Assembly (NCBI GenBank): GCA_910584035.1
Contig: CAJTZR010000075.1
Location: forward strand, 1-9,503
DNA from: an uncultured Christensenella sp.
Lineage (GTDB): Bacteria > Bacillota > Clostridia > Christensenellales > UBA3700
DNA length: 9,503 nucleotides
Direction of reading: 5' to 3'
Below, piece by piece: positions 1 to 7,400 of the stretch (within the stretch, counting starts at the first letter, position 1; every line of letters starts with the position of its first letter). Position numbers and translations under genes: made by a program. Under the pieces are notes generated by a model. The model worked only from the letters and a program-made list of their open reading frames with translations, ran no database searches and was not told where the DNA came from.

Positions 1-75
1 AATATTCATATAATATGTACATAGATATATGTATTTTATGTACCATCATTTTACATAATTTAGCTAAACAATCAA

Positions 76-105
76 AAAATACCCCCGATTTTCGGTGGGT
101 ATTTT
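76..105 (-). terminator. Rho-independent terminator hairpin (minus strand)
   Basis: The arms AAAATACCC (76-84) plus CCGA (85-88) pair with TCGG (92-95) plus GGGTATTTT (97-105). There is a three-base loop and one bulged T at 96. Read on the minus strand, the GC-rich stem runs into six T residues (79-74), the classic intrinsic terminator layout. On the plus strand the T tract is shorter and interrupted by C. No minus-strand gene lies just upstream, so which transcript it ends is unknown. Confidence 0.65.
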
Positions 106-148
106 CAAAAAATCTACTTTTTGCAAAATCTCAACTTTACAAAAAACT

Positions 149-181
149 CAACACTCTAAAATTATTTATTTTAGAGTGTTG
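149..181 (-). terminator. Perfect 14-bp terminator hairpin, possibly bidirectional
   Basis: Bases 149-162 and 168-181 are perfect reverse complements (14 bp) around a five-base loop. On the minus strand the stem is followed by A, G and then six T. On the plus strand it is followed by TTTTATTAG and further T-rich sequence. It could therefore stop transcripts from either side, for instance a convergent gene lying left of the window. It stands 44 bases from the 76-105 hairpin, so the two form a tandem pair. Confidence 0.65.
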
Positions 182-424
182 TTTTATTAGTTATTTTTTT
201 AATTTTTCAAGCCATTAATTGGCTTAAAATAAAAGTATTATCTATAAATTTAATTAAATATTTAATTCACCATTAACTATAACAAAACAATAGCTTAACA
301 AATAAACATAAATTTGACATTATATAAACATACAAAAATTTAACTTATAAAAAACTTTTAAATTAAAAATATTATATACAAAATATAATTTTTATAATTA
401 AACATTAACCAAGACAAAAAGAAA

Positions 425-485
425 TTTAGGTTGGCTTGTATAAATGCATTTGGTAGCGTTCAAGTAAGCCTAAATAAAATCCGTC
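425..485. other. GC-enriched hairpin island of unknown nature
   Basis: I count 22 G/C in 61 bases here, against 6 in 60 for 361-420. Bases 425-438 pair with 461-474 in a 14-position helix: TTTAGG with CCTAAA, CTTG with CAAG, and between them two G-U wobbles, one A-T pair and one G/A mismatch, closed by a 22-base loop. The wobbles only work in plus-strand RNA; in minus-strand RNA they become A/C mismatches, which weakly favours a plus-strand transcript. Open frames also cross it on both strands: minus 426-539 (37 residues) and plus 398 to about 575. Neither has an ATG start that would include the conserved-looking part, nor a ribosome binding site. It could be a small RNA, an interspersed repeat or a gene relic. 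I cannot assign a function. Confidence 0.3.
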
Positions 486-620
486 ACAAAAAAAATCACA
501 AGAAAAATAATAATTCAAATATTGGTAAACATAAAACTTTTAATATTTTGTTATATATAAAAATAATAATTTTTTAATTATACTTACTTAATGTAATTAT
601 AAAATTATAATTAAAATAAC

Positions 621-646
621 AACAAGATACCAGTTGGTATCTTGTT
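621..646 (-). terminator. Terminator hairpin after the GNAT gene
   Basis: Bases 621-631 and 636-646 form a perfect 11-bp stem with an AGTT loop. Read on the minus strand it is followed by GTTATTTTAATTATAATTTT, which is T-rich but broken by A. It lies 70 bases beyond the acetyltransferase stop codon and is the first stable hairpin reached by that transcript. The plus-strand side (TTTGTTTAG) is also T-rich, so action in both directions is possible. Confidence 0.6.
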
Positions 647-715
647 TGTTTAGAATGTTGCTTATATTTAATTATTGATTTTTTAAATGAAATAGTGTTT
701 TTAATTTGATTGTAT

Positions 716-1231
716 TTAAATTTTATTTTCTACCATATAAACTAAATGTGGCATATCCATATTATAATAATGTTTTAGTTGAGTTCCTACAATCTGCATA
801 CCATTACGCTTAGCCACTGCTTGTGACGATAGATTATTATCCCTTATAATTGAATAAACTTTATCCACTTTCAGCACATTAAAAGCGTAATTTTTACAAG
901 CTATAGCCGCCTCACTTGCATAACCATTATGCCAATAATTTCTGTTTAGCAAATACCCTACCTCTAAAATATCGCTATCCTCAAACTTTTGATATGTTAG
1001 ACCTATGTTGCCAATCATTTTCCCAGTAGACTTTAGTACTACTGCCCACAATCCAAAACCATACTTTTTATATCTTGAAAGTTGATTATTAAGCCATTGC
1101 TCTACCTCTTCTTTTGAAAAAGCGTGTTCATAAGCATACATTGTTTTTTTGTCTTGCAAAATCTCGCACAAATCATCATAATCGTTCAAAGTAATTTCTC
1201 TTAATATCAATCTATCTGTAGATAAAATCAT
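716..1231 (-). CDS. GNAT family N-acetyltransferase, RimJ/RimL-like
   Basis: This 171-residue protein would transfer an acetyl group from acetyl-CoA to an amine; the substrate cannot be told from sequence. It opens with the family signature TDRLILREI (5-13), typical of the Acetyltransf_3 (RimJ/RimL/SpeG-like) branch. The acetyl-CoA loop is LNRNYWHNGYASEA (95-108), with the G-Y-A turn that binds the pyrophosphate. The late motif NNLSSQAVAKRNGMQIVG (132-149) matches the family's 'N..S..v.ek.Gf...G' segment. Length is normal, and the protein is complete, cytoplasmic and without membrane segments. The ATG is preceded by AAAAGGTG at a good distance. It seems to be transcribed alone, between hairpins at 1285-1313 and 621-646. 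Roles from ribosomal-protein acetylation to drug or polyamine acetylation are known for relatives, so no symbol is given. Confidence 0.9.
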   Translation of the reverse strand: MILSTDRLILREITLNDYDDLCEILQDKKTMYAYEHAFSKEEVEQWLNNQLSRYKKYGFGLWAVVLKSTGKMIGNIGLTYQKFEDSDILEVGYLLNRNYWHNGYASEAAIACKNYAFNVLKVDKVYSIIRDNNLSSQAVAKRNGMQIVGTQLKHYYNMDMPHLVYMVENKI

Positions 1232-1257
1232 ATATCACCTTTTATATTATATTTAAT

Positions 1258-1263
1258 ATTATA
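1258..1263 (-). promoter_or_regulatory. Candidate -10 box for the GNAT gene
   Basis: A perfect TATAAT on the minus strand sits 26 bases before the acetyltransferase ATG and just after the upstream terminator hairpin. A transcript would start near 1251 and carry a short leader containing AAAAGGTG (about 1236-1243). The -35 region 17 bases upstream reads TTTTTG, a poor match. In such AT-rich DNA a lone TATAAT is weak evidence. Confidence 0.35.
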
Positions 1264-1284
1264 GTTAGCTATCAAAACAACAAA

Positions 1285-1313
1285 AAACTATTATATTGGA
1301 ATAAAAATAGTTT
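1285..1313 (-). terminator. Candidate terminator after the NUDIX gene
   Basis: AAACTATT (1285-1292) pairs with AATAGTTT (1306-1313), and a further three pairs can form inside the loop. On the minus strand the stem runs into TTTGTTGTTTTG, a good U-rich tail. It lies 88 bases past the NUDIX stop and directly before the acetyltransferase promoter region. A shorter hairpin at 1361-1375 (ACACTT/AAGTGT, three-base loop), followed within a few bases by a run of six T, may also contribute. Confidence 0.45.
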
Positions 1314-1400
1314 GGAGTAACTATCTTTATAGCTTCAGAATTATACAAAAAATTAGTTAAACACTTAAAAAGTGTATTAAAACTTTTATGTAAATTATGA

Positions 1401-1940
1401 TTATTTTATATTGTTATTAATTTTAGCACGTAAAACACTAATTATTGTTTTGCTATCTTTAATAGTATTATCCTCTATCATTTCTAGCACTTTATTAAAC
1501 TCAAAAAACTCTACATCTAAAAATTCTCCCTCATCTAAAGAAGGCTGTTCATATATTGTATCTAAAGCAATATAAACGTATATCTTTTCATTTGTATATC
1601 CAGGAGTTGGATATATTATTCCTAAATCAACAAAATTATTCGACTTACCTCCTACCTCCTCAAACAATTCTCTAATCGCTGTTTGTTTAGGACTTTCACC
1701 TTGGTCAATTTTGCCTGCAGGTATTTCATAAATAACCTCTTTATAAGGATATCTAAATTGCTTTACTAGTGCAACCTTTCCATCCGCAGATATTGGCAAG
1801 ACACACGCACCACCATTATGGCAAACTATTTCTCTGCTTGACACACTACCATCTGGCAATTGCACTCTGTCAACTTTCAATTTTAATATTTTACCTTCAA
1901 ATTTTAAATTGCTATTTAAAGTTTTTTCAAATAATTCCAT
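1401..1940 (-). CDS. NUDIX hydrolase, ADP-ribose pyrophosphatase type
   Basis: This 179-residue cytoplasmic enzyme most likely hydrolyses ADP-ribose (or a related nucleoside diphosphate sugar) to AMP and ribose 5-phosphate, using Mg2+ or Mn2+. The Nudix box is at 76-98: G76, E82, R90-E91, E94-E95 and G97 fit GX5EX7REUXEEXGU, with only the last hydrophobic position replaced by glycine. EIPAGKID before and in the box, and the YPTPGYTNE segment about 12 residues after it, are typical of the ADP-ribose pyrophosphatase branch (B. subtilis NudF/YqkG type, similar length). The N-terminal strand region (about 1-45) is the dimer-forming extension seen in that branch. The ATG is preceded by AAAGGG with a four-base gap. 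It lies 124 bases after the lipoprotein gene, beyond a strong terminator, so it is probably a separate unit. ADP-ribose specificity is inferred. Confidence 0.92.
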   Translation of the reverse strand: MELFEKTLNSNLKFEGKILKLKVDRVQLPDGSVSSREIVCHNGGACVLPISADGKVALVKQFRYPYKEVIYEIPAGKIDQGESPKQTAIRELFEEVGGKSNNFVDLGIIYPTPGYTNEKIYVYIALDTIYEQPSLDEGEFLDVEFFEFNKVLEMIEDNTIKDSKTIISVLRAKINNNIK

Positions 1941-1957
1941 ATTTCCCTTTAATTAAT

Positions 1958-1986
1958 TTACTATTTAATACTACTAAAATTTGCAA
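1958..1986 (-). promoter_or_regulatory. Candidate promoter of the NUDIX gene
   Basis: On the minus strand, TTGCAA (1986-1981) is followed after exactly 17 bases by TAGTAA (1963-1958). Both are partial matches to the vegetative consensus. The site falls in the gap between the lipoprotein terminator and the NUDIX start, where a promoter is expected. The implied leader is very short (about 11 bases) but still covers the AAAGGG ribosome binding site. Confidence 0.3.
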
Positions 1987-2005
1987 TAATGCTTCCCTTA
2001 TTATC

Positions 2006-2035
2006 AAAAATATGCACTTTAAAGTGCATATTTTT
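2006..2035 (-). terminator. Intrinsic terminator of the lipoprotein gene
   Basis: A perfect palindrome is centred at 2020/2021: TATGCACTT pairs with AAGTGCATA, extended by runs of A and T on either side. It starts 30 bases after the lipoprotein stop codon. On the minus strand the stem ends in a T run, and the plus strand also ends in TTTTTTGTTTT, so it could work in both directions. It separates the lipoprotein from the NUDIX gene. Confidence 0.75.
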
Positions 2036-2064
2036 TGTTTTATTGCTTATTTATGCTTATTAGA

Positions 2065-4350
2065 TTATTTTAATTCATTTAAAGCTTTATTAAATACAGA
2101 TTTATACATTTTGATTTCTTCAAACTTATAATCTGCATAACCCTCGCTAGCCTCTTTATCGTCCTTTGTATTGAACAACTCGTCACCATACATTTCAAAC
2201 AACTTTGTATTATGTTTGCTATATGCTGTGCTATCATAAGTTTTCTTTAATTGTTTATTCAACAATTCCTCTAAAGTGATTGCCTTACCAGTTTCCTCGT
2301 CAAAGTCAACATAAGCATTTAAAGTATATGCGTAATAAGCATTAGCTTTTTTAATTGCATTTATTTCGTCAACACTGAAAGTATCAATACTATTTTCAAA
2401 TAACTTCAAATCAAAGTCGTCATTATCGCTCATAATAATTTGTGAACCAGAGTCAATACCAATAGTGTTGTATTGTTCGTCAACTGGTACATCAGTTAAC
2501 ATTACGATATGAACACCAAACTCGTTTATAACGAAAGATATATTGTTAGTGGTATCAGTATAAATTGCTACTTTTTTCTTTTTAGCAATGTTATTCTCAA
2601 AATACTCAACGTCAACTTCACTTTTAACAATATTGCTATAATTGTCACCAACAACAGTGCCAGTATGTTTGCTAGTATCAATCATAACTGTTCCAGCAGT
2701 GTTATAATCACCTAATAAAGTTCTTACTAAAGCTGTGAACTCTGAAACATAATCACTACTATTTCCGTATGGAGTTTCAATATACTCTTTACCTTGGAAC
2801 ATACCATCATCGTCATTTACAATATAAATCCAGTCCTCAAATAACTCTGCTTTCTTTTGGTTGATATACATTTTTCTACCAATCTCATAAGCTTTGCTAC
2901 CATCGTTCTTGTATTGTTCGTTGTTGTCGTATTCCTCTCCAGCTTTCTCTTCAGCCTTTTTAAGTGCTGCACCTAACTCTGCAATTACCTCATTAAATGG
3001 TACACTTACCCATTTTTGATTTTCTTTACTTTCATCTTTACTAGGGTCAAATTTTTTGTTTGGAATATAAGGATAATTCTTTTCCGCTATTTCCTCGTCT
3101 GTTTCTGGCACGCCATCACTAGGGTCACCAGCTGGTTTTGTTGGGTCATAATCTGGATTAGACTTATAAACTCTAAGTTCCAAAGCAGACTCTACAAGTT
3201 CTGGAATTTGAATACCACTTACATTACCAAAGACTAATGCTTCTCTTAATTGATTAACAATATCTTTAGCATTTTCGCCTTTGTAATAATTGTTGATATA
3301 CTCTAAAGCTTTTGTTTGCTCGTCAGAGAATTTTAACAAAATGCTCTTTAATTTTACATAACGACCATTGTGGAAAACAACTACGCTATCGCCCTCAAGT
3401 GCACTCTTATAATTGCTAGCTGTCTTATTAGACAATTCTTGGTCATACATTAATTTTTCAAAGTATTTAGATACTTTTACATTCATATCAGTAGTTTTAT
3501 CAGTAAACTCGTCAGACTCTTGATATTTAGTTAAAATTCTTGATTCTGCTTGTTTTGCAAGATAATAATCATAAGTCAAGTATACTCTTTTTAAATCTCT
3601 AACTTGTGTTTTATAAGCATCTTTTTCATAGCTTTCAGCCTTATCACCTAGTTTCTTCGCAGTAGCAGTAAAGAAATCTTCAATTTTTAAAACATCTTCT
3701 TTACCAACACTGGCATCTGGCTTAAACTCTGTACTTTCGTTTTTATCTTGAGTAGGTCTAGGCTCTTTAGTATTTTTATCTTTATTAGAGTTTTTATTTT
3801 CCTCTTCTTCTTTTATTTTTAAATTTTCAATTGCAGTTTCCACATCTTCGTCATACTCGTCTTGGAACATTTTGTTTGTTTGTTCTTTAACGTATTTTTG
3901 TTCATCCCAGTCAAGCAAACTTAAAAGATATGCAGCATAAACATCGTAACCTTTTGATGAGATTACATCCTCATTGTGTTTAGGATATTTAATGTTTGCG
4001 TTATTGATAGCATTAAACTTGTCCTTATCAACAGTTTCACCTCTTTGTTTAGCTAAATACTCAACTGCAAGGATAACTGTCATTTTATTTCTTGTCATCA
4101 TAGAAAGGAAAGTTTCGCCATATTCCTCAAAAGTCCAATCAAAATATTGGCTATATTGTTGATAATTTTGTTGGAAATAATTCATAAATTCCTTTTTTGT
4201 AATTTCGCCAACTAAACCGTTATGTTTAACAGTTGCAACGACTTGGTCGCCGTCACGCTCCTCATTAGTAACTAATAAATTACAACCAGCAAGCACGAAT
4301 GTTAGCAATAAAACAACGGCTACGACTATCAAAACAAGCTTTTTTTTCAT
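2065..4350 (-). CDS. Large PrsA/SurA-like foldase lipoprotein (divergent peptidyl-prolyl isomerase)
   Basis: This 761-residue protein starts with a lipoprotein signal peptide: KKK, a hydrophobic stretch (5-20), then lipobox LAGC with the lipidated Cys23. It should be exported and anchored on the outer face of the cytoplasmic membrane. Residues 40-110 (a GEITKKEF segment, then helices rich in Q, Y and F) resemble the SurA/PrsA N-terminal chaperone region. A charged low-complexity linker follows at about 178-215. LKSILLKFSDEQ (334-345) resembles the first strand of a parvulin domain, and FGVHIVMLTD (611-620) its last strand, but about 260 residues lie between them; a normal parvulin domain is near 100 residues. 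The usual first-strand histidine appears to be Ser336, while His614 is kept. Another acidic, proline-containing linker lies near 396-440. PrsA proteins are usually about 300 residues, so this is greatly enlarged. A chaperone role is inferred from the fold hints and the position after mfd; isomerase activity is doubtful. The start is supported by AAGGAG eight bases before the ATG. Confidence 0.75.
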   Translation of the reverse strand: MKKKLVLIVVAVVLLLTFVLAGCNLLVTNEERDGDQVVATVKHNGLVGEITKKEFMNYFQQNYQQYSQYFDWTFEEYGETFLSMMTRNKMTVILAVEYLAKQRGETVDKDKFNAINNANIKYPKHNEDVISSKGYDVYAAYLLSLLDWDEQKYVKEQTNKMFQDEYDEDVETAIENLKIKEEEENKNSNKDKNTKEPRPTQDKNESTEFKPDASVGKEDVLKIEDFFTATAKKLGDKAESYEKDAYKTQVRDLKRVYLTYDYYLAKQAESRILTKYQESDEFTDKTTDMNVKVSKYFEKLMYDQELSNKTASNYKSALEGDSVVVFHNGRYVKLKSILLKFSDEQTKALEYINNYYKGENAKDIVNQLREALVFGNVSGIQIPELVESALELRVYKSNPDYDPTKPAGDPSDGVPETDEEIAEKNYPYIPNKKFDPSKDESKENQKWVSVPFNEVIAELGAALKKAEEKAGEEYDNNEQYKNDGSKAYEIGRKMYINQKKAELFEDWIYIVNDDDGMFQGKEYIETPYGNSSDYVSEFTALVRTLLGDYNTAGTVMIDTSKHTGTVVGDNYSNIVKSEVDVEYFENNIAKKKKVAIYTDTTNNISFVINEFGVHIVMLTDVPVDEQYNTIGIDSGSQIIMSDNDDFDLKLFENSIDTFSVDEINAIKKANAYYAYTLNAYVDFDEETGKAITLEELLNKQLKKTYDSTAYSKHNTKLFEMYGDELFNTKDDKEASEGYADYKFEEIKMYKSVFNKALNELK

Positions 4351-4358
4351 TGTTTGCT

Positions 4359-4364
4359 CTCCTT
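4359..4364 (-). promoter_or_regulatory. Ribosome binding site of the lipoprotein gene
   Basis: AAGGAG on the minus strand lies eight bases before the ATG at 4350. It is the strongest Shine-Dalgarno sequence in the window and fixes the start so that the signal peptide begins with M-K-K-K. Together with the strong promoter upstream it suggests high expression. Confidence 0.8.
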
Positions 4365-4416
4365 ATTATATATGGAAATGGCATAATTTGCCTAATAATT
4401 TTAGTATTTCTTATAT

Positions 4417-4445
4417 ATTATACAAGATTATAAATAAAATAGCAA
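4417..4445 (-). promoter_or_regulatory. Vegetative (sigma-A type) promoter of the lipoprotein gene
   Basis: On the minus strand, TTGCTA (4445-4440) and TATAAT (4422-4417) are separated by exactly 17 bases. The -10 box is perfect and the -35 matches four of six positions. It lies in the 102-base gap between the mfd stop and the lipoprotein start. Transcription would begin near 4410, giving a leader of about 60 bases. No terminator is seen between mfd and this promoter, so readthrough from mfd may add to it. Confidence 0.7.
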
Positions 4446-4452
4446 GGGGTTT

Positions 4453-7400
4453 TTAACTATTTTTACATTTTTTTAAAAATTTTATCATTAATGCAAGCTT
4501 TTGTCTAGTATTTAGCCCTTTTGTTTCAAAAACAATGCTAGGTTTTTCGCTGATTGCAAAATTACATTCCTCTTGCATATCGCTAACAGCAAAGATAACA
4601 TTTTGATTTTTTAGCACACTACTATCAAATTGAATTAAGCATTTACTATTATTTATAACCACTTTTTCCGCCAATAATTCAGCAGACATATTTTTTATTA
4701 CAGCAATATACATTAAATTGTACAAGCCCTCATTTGGTTCACCATACCTATCTTTAATATCGTTATACATTTCGTCAAGCTCGGCAGTATCCTTAAGACC
4801 AGCGATATCTTTGTATATCTTGATTTTTTCGTCATTGTTTTGAATAAAGTCAGGGTCAAGATAAGCATCGATATCCACCTTCATATCAACAACAGATTTG
4901 CTTACAATTTCACCACCGCTGATTTCCTCTACAACCTCTTTTAACAACTTACAATACATATCGTAACCAACTTTTGCAATATGCCCGTGCTGTTCCTTAC
5001 CCAAAACATTGCCCGCACCTCTAATCTCCAAGTCACGCATAGCGATTTTAAAGCCACTACCAAAGTCGGTATAATCGGTAATTGCAGTAAGACGTTTTAA
5101 CGCATCACCAGTAAGTACTTTTGACGGCTTAGTTGTAAAGTAAGCATAGGCTTGCTTATTAGACCTACCAACACGACCACGTAGTTGATACAACGCACTA
5201 AGTCCTAGCCTATCTGCCTCAAACACTATTAATGTATTAGCATCTGGCAAATCAATACCATTTTCAATTATTGTAGTACAAACAAGCACATTTGCTTTTT
5301 TGGAATAAAAATTGTCTATAGCATCCTCAAGCTCGGTATCTGACATTTGTCCGTGACCGATAACCACATTTGCATCAGGTACTAACCTCATAATGTGGTT
5401 TGCTATTTTTTCAATGTCATTCACTCTATTATATAACACATAGACTTGTCCGTCTCTATCAATCTCACGTTTAATCGCATCAATCAAAAGTCCGTCCGTC
5501 ATTTCTGTAACATAAGTTTCCACTGGCAATCTATGCTTTGGTGGAGTTTCCAAAACAGATATATCCCTTATCCCACTTAAAGACATATTCAAAGTACGAG
5601 GAATTGGTGTTGCAGACAAAGTCAAAACATTTATATTGTTTTTTAATGTTTTTATTTTTTCTTTATGTTCCACACCAAACCTTTGCTCCTCGTCAAGCAC
5701 CAAAAGTCCCAAATCGTGGAACTTGACATCATTTGAAAGCAATCTATGAGTCGCAACAATTATACTTGCGTCACCCGATTCTATCTTTTGCAAATTTTGT
5801 TTTATTTCCTCTTTAGACTGAAATCTTGACATTAGCACGCAAGACAATTTACTCTCATTAAACCTTGCCAAAGCAGTATTGTAATGTTGTCTTGCAAGAA
5901 TGGTAGTAGGTGCTAAAATAGCAACTTGTTTACCCTCCATTACCGTTTTAAAAGCAGCACGCAAAGCGACCTCAGTTTTGCCATATCCGACATCACCGCA
6001 AAGTAGCCTATCCATAACAATGCCCCTTTCCATATCCGACTTAATTTCGGCAATCGCCTTTAACTGGTCGTCCGTTTCAGTAAACTCAAAGGCTTCCTCA
6101 AACTCCTTTTGCCAATAGGTATCTGGCGGATAAACATATCCTTTTGCCTCATTTCTAGCTTTGTACAACTCTAGCAAGTCAAAAGCCATTTCCCTTACTG
6201 AACTTTTAACACGTTCTTTTAGTTTTTGGAACTCTTTACCGCCTATTCTGTTAAGCTTAGGTATATTGTCATTTCCACTATACCTTTCCAGCATATCCAT
6301 TTGGTTTACTGGGATATAGAGTTTGTCGCCCTCAGCATAATTAATTACAACAAAGTCTTGCTTAACACCAAAAGCTTCAATTTGTTCCACACCATTACAC
6401 AAGCCGATTCCGTGCACCTCGTGAACGACATAATCACCAACTTTTGGCATAGTGAACACATTAGTTTTATTGCGTTTTTTAGGCTTGCTGACCTCTTGTT
6501 TTTTTATAAGGTCATTAAAACCAATCAAACAAAACTTACTGCTTGGGTAATTAAAACCTTTTTTAATGCCATATGGTGTTACAATTACCCCGCTAAAATC
6601 TTGAGGTATAACCGTAACATATCTTGAAAAAATATTATTTTCTTTTAATGAACTTACTAAACTCCTAGCGGTATGCTCACTACCAGCACATAAAATAACT
6701 CTTGAACAATTTAAGTTGAATGCTTTTAAATCTGTATACAAACTATAGTAGTTTGCATAGTAACTGCGTACTTGCGGATTATTAAGTTTGAATATCTCTC
6801 GTGGTGCAAAAATAGGGTTGGAACTTGTTATATTTGCAAAACCCAAAGTGTAAAACTTTTCCGCAATGCTTGCAAAAATATCTACCTTTCGCATTGCTTT
6901 TAAATGTCTTTCAGTACACTCGCCTTGCTCAAGCAAATTTTTACCACGTGTTATAAAATCATTGTAATATAATTTTGCGTGGTCATAGATATTTTTCGGG
7001 TCATCAAAAACGACTATAGTATTCGCTGGCAAAATATCCTCAATGCCACAAAGGTTATCACAGAATGGCAACAACCAGTTAAGGTTTTTCAAATTACCAA
7101 CATCAATTTTACTCTCAAGCTCGCTTATAATTTCCTTTGCTCTTGACTTTGCTGGGTCAAAAAAGTTTTTAACTGACTTTTTAACCTCATTTAAAACTTT
7201 AACTAAATCAACACTACTAAAAGTACTATCAATACGAGAACAAATATCCACACACTCAAGCACATTGGTAGATTTCATACTTTCCAAATCAAAGAGTTTT
7301 ATGCTTTCAATTTCCTCATCAAAAAAGGATATACGAACTGGTAGCTCACTGCTATCGGGGAATACACTGACTATATCGCCTATGATACTAAAGTCACCTT

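Larger units (their letters stand above)
1..715. other. Gene-poor AT-rich intergenic region
   Basis: I see no convincing protein-coding gene here. The only ATG-started frame of any size (15-218, plus strand) runs straight through two terminator hairpins, has no Shine-Dalgarno sequence and reads as low-complexity hydrophobic and lysine-rich sequence. What the region does hold is two minus-strand terminator-like hairpins at 76-105 and 149-181, a GC-enriched hairpin island at about 425-485, and a hairpin at 621-646 that probably ends the acetyltransferase transcript. A perfect TTGACA hexamer lies at 314-319 on the plus strand, but no matching -10 box sits 16-18 bases downstream, so it is not called a promoter. 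The gene to the left of the window is not visible. Confidence 0.7.

Noticed and set aside
15..218. Plus-strand frame of 67 codons at the left edge
   Set aside because: It spans two terminator hairpins, has no ribosome binding site and reads as low-complexity AT-driven sequence.
314..319. Perfect TTGACA hexamer on the plus strand
   Set aside because: No acceptable -10 box lies 16-18 bases downstream and no gene follows, so a promoter is not supported.
1769..2131. Plus-strand frame of 120 codons
   Set aside because: It overlaps the NUDIX and lipoprotein genes and runs through the terminator at 2006-2035; it is an antisense shadow with no family features.
6226..6627. Plus-strand frame of 133 codons inside mfd
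   Set aside because: It is antisense to the conserved RNA polymerase-interacting region of mfd and has no recognisable motifs or ribosome binding site.
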